64,000 nt of DNA from Mangifera indica (taxonomy: Eukaryota; Streptophyta; Magnoliopsida; Sapindales; Anacardiaceae). The translations under genes were made by a program, and so were the position numbers. Where the stretch lies: NCBI RefSeq assembly GCF_011075055.1, contig NC_058151.1, positions 14,265,800-14,329,799 on the forward strand. The letters run 5' to 3'. The notes under the pieces were generated by a model that saw only the letters and a list, made by a program, of their open reading frames with translations, was not told the DNA's origin and made no database searches. This document shows positions 45,829-55,664 of this stretch, one piece after another (positions within the stretch are counted from its first letter, which is position 1; each line of letters opens with the position of its first letter).

Positions 45829-48800
45829 ATGGGCAAGAAAATACAGGAGCCTTCCTCTTCACGTTTCATACAGATAAAACCTCTGTCTCTGCCCCCCTCA
45901 GCTGAAGTTGCTTCCGCCTCTGAACCACCAAACCCACCGGCTGAATCACTAGACCCTGTGATCTTTAGGGAAGGCTCGCAGATTCAGGAGGCAATGAAGC
46001 GTGGAAACTACTTCAAGGCCTTCCAGATGGTCAAGAAATCAGTTTGTTGTCACCAAGACTCGCCTCACTTTTTCAACCTTATTGCTGTAGCTCTCCAGTT
46101 TCTTGCTAAAACAGCGGCCAAAGATTCAAAGGAAATGGTCGATTACTTAGATAAGGCATATCAGTCGGTTCAATTCGCCGTGATGTCGATGCCGCATTCC
46201 ATCCATTTTGCTTCGTGTGAAGTTGCTATTCTCTATCTAAAAGCTTTGTTCAATGCTAAATATTGGGCCAAAGCGATTCAAATTTGCAACAGCGCTTTAA
46301 ATTTAAAGATTGAGAATTTAACCGATCCGGGAGTGGATAAGTTTCTTCAGGAGAATGAAATGGGGAATTCGAGTAAAGAACTGAGAATTGAGAATGAGAG
46401 GAGGATGATTAGTCAGTATTTACATCTTTGTAAGGATGAGAAGAAGCTTACGGGTATGAAGGTTCAAGTGGAAAAGGCTAATAAGAAGATTGTAGAAAAT
46501 GCAGATGGTACATTACAGGAGATGGTGACAGAACTAGAGAGGATCAGGAAGAAGCTCGAAGCAGTCATAGAAAATTGGCGCACTTTTAAGCAGATAAAGA
46601 CTCAATATGGTATGGAGAAGTACTATGATGGTAATGAAGAAAAGAAAGAGAAATATAAGTCATTTTGGGGAGCATTGAGTGAAGTGAAGAAAACGGATTT
46701 CTGTAAAGTGAGTATCAAAGACCTTGAAAGGCATTCAAAGTCGATAAATTGTCATTTGGCGGGGAATGTTTTCAGGGAAGCTATTGAATTTGCAAAGGAG
46801 CACAAAACCTGGAAATGCTGGGAGTGTTGTGATTGTGACAAGAAATTTGGTGATTTGGAGTTGTATAGGAAGCATTTCAGGGAGTTGCATTTGAAGAATC
46901 TTGATGGTATTAAACTGCAATCTTGGATTTCCTGTGAAGTGATTGAGTTGATTGAGAATAGGGAGTGGAAGCCTTTAGATGCTAAATGGGGGATAATGAC
47001 TATTATGAATAAGATTAAATCTGAATCTTTTAGTTCTTCTGATATCTGCCTGTTTGATGAGAATAGCTTAAATGACAGTGAAAGTTCTTCTATTGAAGAG
47101 ACAGTGCAGGATTTTGTTTACATTACAATTGATGAGAATGAATCATCTAGCACATCCGAGGAACATCAGAAATGGCAATTTGATGACGATACATGTGCAG
47201 CGATTCTCAATAGTGTTCAGTGGATGTTTCACTTGCTTCTCGAGAAGGAATGTCTTGCACCAACATTTCTTCATTGGGCAATACAATATACGGTTGAAAA
47301 GTTTGAGGATCTACTTCCATTTTCTCGGTGTCTTGAGTTGGAATCCATTATGATCATCTGCCTTTTGGGAGCTGTAGAGCTGAGACAGGTTCATGAATTC
47401 TTGAAGGATCTAGCAGAAACTTGTGGTTTAATGGAATATCAAGAGACAGGTAGCACTACAGATGATAAACTTTTAATTATAAATCCTGAATTGGTTATTT
47501 TTGATACAGTGTTTGATTTCAAACAGAGGGTTGAAATTAGTGATGACTTAACAAGTCTCCTTTTGGATGTGAGATTCTTGGCAGAAGAGCTTAATCTTAC
47601 TAATGATTTTGAAGATGTTGTAGATAATAATTCTGCAGTAACTTTTGATGCCATTGTATGTGAAAACGAGATTGTTCCTGAAAGTGTTGACTTTGTATCA
47701 TGGTTATATGAAGGCCCAACAATCCAGTTTGTTATGAAGTCTCGGAGCAGTCTGAAAGATTCTCAAAGACTGAAAGCAAAGGAATTCTTTCAGATATTTC
47801 TCAAAGAATATTCACAAGTAGAGAGACTATGCGAGTCTGATTTTAACCGCGTGCATAGAATCACATTGGAAGCAATTCAGGCAGTTGAGAGTATATTTCC
47901 AAAAGAGATTGAGAAGGGGGATAAAAGTATGGCACAGTCTTATGTCAGACTATTGAGGAAGAGGCAAAAGGAACTTGAATCTAATGATGACATTTCTAGT
48001 CAATTGCAGAAAGCTATAATTTACGAAGTTATATCAGATATTCTGAATCGAGCACGTGCAGTTAAAAGACTAGCAGCTTCATGGAATAAGACTGGATTTC
48101 AAAGTTTCGCTGAAGAAGATGAATTGAAAATGCTTGAACACTTTGAGACTGCTGAAATTTTTGCAAGATCAACATTGCAGAAGATTAGACTTAGGTCGTT
48201 GAAAGAAGTAAGTTTGACTATTTCTACATTCCACATTGTTCTTTTCAGTTGTTGAATGTCATATCATGCCTATTTCCACTTCTCATTTACCAGCATAGCT
48301 TCATGAAAATGCTTCAATTGTTAAGTGTCAAAATGATTTCTCTTTGGCCTAACTGGTTCTAGATGAAATGAGGCAATTGTGTTTCTTTGTTTTTGGTCTC
48401 ACTGTATTCATTCTTGCAGCAAGCCTTTGTTGATGCAATAATCTTCCGGGCTATTGGTGCCATTAAACAACATGAATCGAAACTTGAGATGATGTCTTCA
48501 TATGACTATAGGTCAATGATTCTTCCTTTGTTGAAGTCTTTTTTGCAGGTATGTTACTGGACCCTCTGGCTGTTTTCTTACTAATTTAATACAGATGGTC
48601 TTACACTAAATTTCTTTACCAGACAAATCTGGAAGATCTGTTTGACAAGGATGTGGCGGCAAAGTATGATGCCACAGCCGAAGCTCTAGTAGAAAAAATT
48701 GATGACAGGAAAAAATTTGGCAAAGTTTGTGATAATGTGAGAGAAAAAATAGATAAAAAGAAGAAAAATAACAAGAAAAAGTTCAGAAAGGAAAAAAAAC

Positions 48801-50730
48801 CCAAGGTCTTAAAAGCTGCTTTTGGTTTTGTTTGTTTATATTATGGAAGCTTTAACTGTTCTACATATAATTTTCTTGTGACATGAGCCAATGTTTGGTA
48901 AAAATTTAGGCAGTTGACTGTATTGAGACCTTTCAGCTCCATCAGAATGATGCTGAAAAAGAGTAAATCTCTGATCTAATTCCATTGCAGTACTCAAATT
49001 ATAGACCTTTTTTTTTCTTGAAGTTTGCTAACATACACACCCTGAAGGTTGCTTTCTGTCTATAATATCTTATGTCAATAATCTATGAGTCTTCAGAGAC
49101 ACTCCAAAATTTGAGATTGGTGTTTCTGCAAGTGCTGAAGACATGAGAGAATGGACTGTGATCGAGGAAAAACAGCTTGAAGAACAGTTGGAGAAGCAGA
49201 GGATTTTTGAGAATGAGTGTGCAGAGAAAAGATCTCAAGCTGATGCTGAAAAAGTAGTAGGCCTAAACCTTGGTACTTCTGTTTTCCTCTCATTTGCTTA
49301 TGTTCTGAATTTTTTTATTTTTGTGCTAGATGATAGTTTCATTATTGATAATAGCATATTTCTAATAACTTCTACAATTCCTTTGATTAGAAGTTTCAGA
49401 TTCTTCTGAAAAACGAGTAGAAATGACCAAGAATAAGATTAGGAGGAAGAAGAAAAATTTCAGAAAGGACTGGAAATCCAAGGTCCTAACTCCTCCTGCT
49501 TCTGGTTTTTGTTTGTTTATAATGGAAGCTACTTTTCAGCTCATAATTTTTATGAAATGATCTCATGTTTAATTGACATGTATAGGCAGGAAGTTCTAGT
49601 GTGAACTTTCAGCTCCATCAATGTGAAGCTGAACAAGTGTATATCTCTTTTCCAATCACATTTCAATACTTGAAAAGTTTGCTTTTTGTTTATAGCATCT
49701 TATATGAATGACCTATGAGTTTTCAGGGCCAATGCAAATTGCGAGAGTGGTGTTTATGCAAATTCCAAAGAATTGACTGAATCAACTGTAATTGAGGACT
49801 TGGGAAGATTGATCGTTATTGAGGCTAAACAACTTGAAGAACTTGCGCAGAATCAGAGGAAAATAGAAAATGAGAGTGCAGATAAAAGGAGGTTTAAAGC
49901 TGATGTTGAAAAAGCTGTATGCCTAAGCCTTGGTACTAATCCTTTCCTTCTAATTGAACGTACGCCTGATGGAAGTTTCATAATTGATCATTAATGTTTT
50001 TCATACTTTCAGATTCTTTTGAAAAACATCACGGATTTTTATCAACTGATGTGAGGAATGGCAGCACGCCGCGATTTGATGTACACCAATATGTAATTAT
50101 ACAGGTTGTGATTGCATAACTAGATGATGCTAGTCCTTCTAGATTAATAATTCTGCACTTTTCATCTACATTTTACTATCTATTGATTCTATTGCATTAC
50201 AGTCACAATGGCGGTTAAGACAGCTTCGTGATGAGTCCATGAGTAGATCAGAAATATACCACACTCATGCTGGAAATCCATGTTTTTTATGTGCTCTTCA
50301 GGATTCATTTGCTGTCATGCATATTGCCTCTAGAATTATGCCAGAAGTAGCTTTTGTGCCAGTCCCTTCAAGAAAATTGCCAGTTAACTTTTTCTTCAAG
50401 GACTGGGTGGGTACACTGCAGACTTTTTTTCTAAATCATCTTTCTCTTCCAAGTTTTTAACTTCTGAATTGACTAATTGAATTTCTGATTTAAATTTCTC
50501 CTTTCTAGTTAAACTCAGAAGATGTTCCTGAAAGTGAGCATTCATATGAATTGAAACAACAACTTGTTGCTGAAGTAATGAAAATTGTTGAAGAGCTGGA
50601 GGCTGAGAGGAATAGAAAGAATGAAGCTAAACAAGAGGACCTTTCAGAGCACAAGATGGTGAAACTGTTTGTTGAATCAACAAGCTTTCGAAATGAAATT
50701 ACAAAAACACAGCACATACAAAACTTCTGA
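45829..50730 (+). CDS. DUF627/DUF629 ubiquitin-hydrolase-related protein (gene 2), catalytically incomplete
   Basis: Eleven exons: 45829-48207, 48420-48548, 48623-48805, 48910-48962, 49097-49272, 49400-49482, 49586-49638, 49727-49932, 50013-50104, 50203-50406, 50509-50730. They total 3780 bp and give 1259 residues with consistent phases. Order: DUF627 (about 40-150); DUF629 with a C2H2 finger, Cys333/Cys336/His349/His354; lysine-rich segments (KKKKNNKKKFRKEKK); charged coiled segments; then a short UCH-like stretch (about 1105-1185: YVIIQSQWRLRQLRDE, GNPCFLC) and a coiled C-terminus. Plant relatives continue into a full peptidase domain of about 300 residues. Here it ends early and Val1111 occupies the expected catalytic cysteine site, so deubiquitination is unlikely. 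Exons 4-6 and 7-9 are a duplicated set. It could bind ubiquitin or act as a scaffold, but that is a guess. Confidence 0.85.
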
Positions 50731-51411
50731 TTGATTAAAAGAAGATAATACGTATATAGAGCTTCTGTACAATTGAAATTACAGTACAGTTTCAGCTTCG
50801 TTCCTCACATCATATGTTACAAATCAATGCTATGCTAGCTGAAGATTCCTGGCCGGCTGCCTACTTGAGATCCTTTGCCACTGGAAAAAATGGCAACAAT
50901 CAATAAATACACATGTAACACCTAGATAAATCTTATATCAGCAAAATACAAAAAAAATGTTGGATATAAATGAACATCTCACATTATTTAGAAATACTAA
51001 GATAAAACTAGTTATATAATCTTTAAGCGCTAAACAAATAAAATGAGTTTTGGGATGCAAATTCTAAAAGCAAAGCTGTAATAAACTCTCTATCCAAAGC
51101 GGACAATTTGACACTATTAGATCAAGATATTACAAATGATATCAAAGTCACTACGAATGTTCTTTTGACCAACGGTAGGATAAAATTCAGTAAGGATGTT
51201 GAATCCAATAAGAGAGTAAATATAACATCCTTAGACAAATTACAAATTAACTAATCACGAGAGAGATATTAGGTACGTATGAGAATCTCATATTACCCAA
51301 ACTCAATATTGTGATGGGTTTTGTCAAAAAGGGACAATAATTTAACATTTGACCTAAGATGGTACAATATATTAAAATTAGAGAAGTAATAGGGGATTAA
51401 CAAAGACTTAC
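50731..51411 (-). other. Convergent 3' region; possible last exon of the DUF569 gene
   Basis: On the minus strand an acceptor (tttttccag) precedes sequence starting at 50880 (TGGCAAAGGATCTCAAGTAG). It could be the 3' exon of the DUF569 gene whose second exon ends at 51412 with a consensus donor. It meets the end of the + strand DUF629 gene tail to tail. The rest is intron-like AT-rich DNA. Confidence 0.35.
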
Positions 51412-51676
51412 CTTGAGCTTTTGAAGGAACAACAAGAAGATGCATGTGACATTATTTGGAGGAAGATGTAACTTGCTAGGATGCAGCTTCCCATTCAATG
51501 GATTTCTTGAACAAACAATTATATTATCCATTCCTATCTCTTCTTTCATAGCTTATTTTCAATTCCTCCACCCCACTTCCCTTAAATGTGAAACGAAGCT
51601 CTCTTTGTATCATCAACATTGCCATTTTCATCAGTCAAATTATAAACATGTCTTCCCTCAGCTCTTGGTGGTGAAG
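51412..51676 (-). pseudogene. Second exon of a DUF569 gene, frame broken
   Basis: Read on the minus strand between a TTTGCAG acceptor and a CTCAAG/GTAAGT donor, it gives pieces of the DUF569 C-terminal domain in successive frames: PPRAEGRHVYNLTDENGNVD, then FTFKGSGVEELK, then EEIGMDNIIVCSRNPLNGKL and LHLPPNN. At least two 1-bp shifts (near 51595 and 51545) separate them. The first also fails to join in frame with exon 1 (donor at 52213). I know this domain from the usual DUF569 layout. Homopolymer errors in the assembly could explain the shifts, since splice sites remain good. Confidence 0.65.
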
Positions 51677-52204
51677 CTGCAAACGAAATAGCTTGTGCAC
51701 AGTTATATACAAAACATGTGATAGACATCAATTGTGAAACTCAAAAATAAAATCATAACAAATTATGTGTTTAGAATGAACAATATTTTGATAATCTATC
51801 GAACTATTAAATCATGATATCAACTTTATCGTGCGTATTCTCTTAAACAATGGTAAATGAGAATGTATGACACATCATTGGGCATCAGATAAGATTGGTT
51901 GAATTCATTTAGCCTCTAAACTGGAGTCCAAAGCAAACAAATCTTAACATTTGGCAGGGTTACAAGGAATTACATATACAATTTGTGAATATTACGTACA
52001 AAATGACAAATACATTTTGTACAAAACATAAAGTATTATTAATATTTTAATCAGAAAATTACAATTGAAAATAAATAAACAAATTCTTAACGTATTCGTA
52101 GGAACATGTTGAATACGTTTTACATTCTTCGTATTTTTTTCAATCATTTCTAATTTTCTATAAAAGAAAAAGAAAATAAAAACACAATTTTTTTTAATGG
52201 ACAC

Positions 52205-52798
52205 CTAAATTACCTCCTCATTTGAAGGGGACTTTAGCCAAAAGGCAGTAGGAGAAAATGTTTCCGCTGGTGCATTCTTCTCAACAGCCTTAAGTGGACG
52301 CGGTCCGGCGTGTGGCGGCGGGGTCGGCGACCGAGGAACGGAAGTAGGTTTCTGAAACTCTAAAACATCAACATCCCATATAATCCATTCTTGCGTGTGG
52401 CTTCTGTGTGGAATGTCATGCGTGACTGAGTTTCTCCACGGGGGGAGGCCGCCGTTGCCCCGCAAATAATAACCGTATCGCGTCTTCAGCTTCACCTGGA
52501 CGCCTTCTCGGATGGGTTCCCATTCGACCGACGAATCCAATCTCCCCGGAAGAGTTTGCAGCACCTTCTTCCCGGTGACTCCGAGTAAAAACGGCATGTT
52601 TGAAGCTGTTAAGTATTTCCCATAACAGCTTTTCAAACGCAGAACGTTCACATTCGGAACAAACTCCACTGTCCATTTTGCATTCTCGCCGGCGCCATTG
52701 CGGTCCTGGGAAACGTGTTCTTCATCTTCTTCGGCTAACAAATACTTGTCGTGGTGGCTCTTGAAACGCACCACTTTCGCTTTCTCGAAGACTTCCAT
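52205..52798 (-). CDS. DUF569 (fascin-like) domain protein
   Basis: The 197-residue frame starts MEVFEKAKVVRFKSHHDKYL and contains the family hallmarks KWTVEFVP, LRLKSCYGKYLTASN, WEPIREG and VKLKTRYGYYLRGNGGLPPWRNSVTHD. These form a beta-trefoil, actin-crosslinking-like fold. Function in plants is poorly known. A donor (GAG/GTAATT at 52213) just before the stop suggests the real gene continues into an exon at 51676-51412, which is frameshifted. Either the protein ends at ATTTAG as read, or the gene is decaying. GC content is higher than in the surroundings. It is transcribed toward the NLR/DUF629 cluster and does not belong to it. Confidence 0.8.
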   Translation of the reverse strand: MEVFEKAKVVRFKSHHDKYLLAEEDEEHVSQDRNGAGENAKWTVEFVPNVNVLRLKSCYGKYLTASNMPFLLGVTGKKVLQTLPGRLDSSVEWEPIREGVQVKLKTRYGYYLRGNGGLPPWRNSVTHDIPHRSHTQEWIIWDVDVLEFQKPTSVPRSPTPPPHAGPRPLKAVEKNAPAETFSPTAFWLKSPSNEEVI

Positions 52799-53625
52799 TG
52801 CAGACTAGAATAAAAATCAATAATTAAGAAAGAAACCATATGAAAAAAATATAAAAATTCATGCATGAAAGATAATAAATGATTGATTATCTACCCAGAT
52901 TATTCGAAACTAGCAGATTTTGCTAGTGGGAAAGGAAGAGAAAATGAAGAAGAAAGTGAGAGGTTGATGAGGCTATAGGTTGAGAGAAATTAAAGGATGC
53001 CATAGCTTATTTGCTGGTTTCCGGGGCAACAATTTGCTATTCTGGGTTATAATACGAGTAATTTTAGTTATGAGAGAGATTTGTTATATCATCTTAATGG
53101 GTTGTGTTTGTACTGAATATGAATACAATTCGATCTATTGTGTCAAAACATAACTTACGTATACGTCGTATTAACAAGTGTTTGTCATAATAAGATCTAC
53201 AATCTACTAAAAATTGCAGCCTGAAGGATAATTTTGAGCAAATTATCTAAGAATAATTCAAATTATGAATACTGAAAGGATAATTAGATAGCTCCTAATT
53301 TTGATTGAAATCATTTTTATACCTAAAATTTAACTAAGTTCAATATTATCAACTGCAACTCTGCAAGATAAATTTCATTTCATTAAGACTCCTAAGTCAG
53401 ATCCAACTTCCAACATTCCTCTTACAGACAAATTCTGTAAATTAAGAATCAAACGATTGAGGCCCTTTCAGTAACTTTTTCAAATTTGATTTGATAATAA
53501 ATATTAGATATATTCCTCATAAAAGATACAATTATCATAATTCCGATCATCTAAATCAAATTATCAGTTAAGTATTTATATTCTTCAAACTTGAAAGCAA
53601 AATCAACCTTGAGATATTTGGAACC
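52799..53625. other. Divergent intergenic region, DUF569 / LOB gene
   Basis: This AT-rich region lies between two genes transcribed away from each other. It must hold both promoters, but I could not identify specific elements. Confidence 0.4.
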
Positions 53626-53745
53626 ATGCATCAAAATCGAAAATTATTTATGTTAAGGAAGCAAGCTTCATCATCTTCCTCCAATGGTTTTTTCTCACTT
53701 TTTCTTCTAGGGTATTATCTATTATGGAATTTTTTAGTCATCAAT

Positions 53746-54501
53746 ATGACCAAAATTGGAGGCACAAAACATGCTTGTGCTGCATGTAAATATCAAAGGA
53801 GAAAATGTGCCCCTGACTGCCCTTTTGCTCGCTACTTCCCGGCTGATCAGCCCAAGGTGTTTCTGAATGCTCACCGCCTTTTCAGGCTGTCGAATATTGC
53901 GAGTATCTTGAACAAGGTTGATAGTGATAAAAAGGATGAAGCTATGAGAACCATTATTTTTGAGTCCACCATTCGTGCAAAGTATCCGGTTCATGGATGT
54001 TGGGGGATTATTGGTAAACTCCAGCATCATATACAAAGCGCCATGAATGAGCTTCAGTTGGTGAGGGCAACGCTGGCGAGATACAAAGAGTGTGACCATT
54101 TTCAAGTACCTTCTTCAACATCACTTTCTGAAATAAGCACAGCTTTGAGTCATGCCCTTAATAGAGGGCAAACTGATATGTATGCAGAAACTGGTGAAAT
54201 TTTGATGAAGCAAAATGGTTTGAAGGTTGAAGAAAATTTTATTTATAATGATGCTAAAGAATTTCCCATTACAATTCCAGAATTACAAATTCCTGAGGAT
54301 TATGACTACCCCTTTGATACAAATGGGTTCATTAATATCAATCCATGTACAGAATCTTCAAGGTGAGCTTTAATTAATGACAAACAATTAATGTCAACTT
54401 AGTTAATAATATTAATTGTTTCTCTTTGCAGTTTGGAATCAGAGGATGCTAATAAGGAGCTCTTAGTCCAAAGAATAAAGGACGAGAATTCATGTATATA
54501 G
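53746..54501 (+). CDS. LOB-domain (LBD) transcription factor
   Basis: Exons 53746-54362 and 54432-54501 (687 bp, 228 residues). The protein opens MTKIGGTKHACAACKYQRRKC: the LOB C-motif CX2CX6CX3C (CAACKYQRRKCAPDC), followed by FARYFP, then FLNAHRLFRLSNI and the C-terminal part of the domain (YPVHGCWGIIGKLQHHI). Class I members usually have a GAS block and a leucine-zipper-like part; here the GAS region is diverged, as in the LBD22/LBD27 type. It is expected to be nuclear and DNA-binding. The frame is open for 40 more codons upstream, but that part is hydrophobic and contains a likely acceptor (ttttcttctag), so I chose the later ATG. Confidence 0.85.
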
Positions 54502-55664
54502 ATTGATTTTTTTTTCTGGGTTTTACTAATTTATAGTTTAGGGATGATTATTTTTCAGTTTACATATTCACCTAGGATTTCATTTGGATTACTGTGTAGA
54601 GTTTGTAACACGTTTGATGATTATAGTTGTCTTGATAGTCTGTTAATTATTCTTTTTCTACATGTTGTAAAAGTTACAATTAAGCTTGCAATAAAATCAA
54701 GCTGTAACTATCTAAACCAGATTCAGTTGTGCTATTGTTGAGCCTGAGTTTGAGTTTAAGCGGCTCGAATGCTGCTTGGAAAGGCTATTTGCTCCTCTGC
54801 ATTAGATTCAGAGCAAAACTCATCTTTGGCTTCTGCATTTTTGATCATGTACCATTTGAGTTGTCGAACACTGAGAAAGTTTTGGTCGCATAATGTCAAG
54901 CTTTCACATTGGAAATATCATGTGGTCTGTGCAATTTGCAACAAATAGCTGCTTTTCTCCTCATGTTTATGTGATTTGCAGATCATCTGGTCTCCACCAG
55001 CACTTCCTTTTGTAGCACATCCGGTCTCCATTGCAATTTTTTGTTGCCTCGGTATTCCTTGCAGGTGATTAGGCATATATTGTCTCCATTGCAAGGTCTG
55101 TAGTCCAAATGTCTTTTGCAGACTCCAAGTTCATGATCCTTGTGCTAGAGAATGGACAGACTTCAGCTTTGGACTTTCTAATTTTTTCTTTTCTTGTGGC
55201 TATTGAGTTGAGCCATGGTAAGATTTGCAGGCAATGGAGTAATGACACAATCTTCCTCTCCTGCCTCTCTCAAACACTATGTGGTGCAATACAGGTTTCC
55301 ATTATTTCACAATTATAGTGATTTTGGTTTGTGATTGTGGACTCAGATCCCTCAAAACAATTGTTGTAATCCTTCCCAATTTGTTGCTTTATTGCACAAA
55401 AACAATAAAAAACAAAACAAAGATACAACAAAAAATTTTTAATAAAGATAATGATTTTGGGACTGAAAATGATTAATATTATCTTAATTTAATGTATATC
55501 CTTATATATATAAATTCATAAACAAAAAGATTAGTCATAAAGACATGACTAACAACTTCTCCTAACAAGCTATAATTTGCACAGTGTAACAGTTTCTAGC
55601 AAATCCAGGAGCCAAGTTTCATAAAAGGTTCAGAAGAAACTCTTTTGTAAGGACTCTAGAAAAG
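54502..55664. other. Intergenic region between LBD and PPR genes
   Basis: The first 300 bp are probably the LBD 3' UTR. The remainder contains 'ggtctccattgcaa'-like phrases repeated loosely around 54990-55095, but no gene. Confidence 0.45.

Noticed and set aside
52416..52676. 86-codon minus-strand frame inside the DUF569 gene
   Set aside because: It is a shadow of the DUF569 frame with no family features.
53734..54105. 123-codon minus-strand frame opposite the LOB gene
   Set aside because: The LOB domain on the + strand explains the region; the reverse frame has no recognisable motif.
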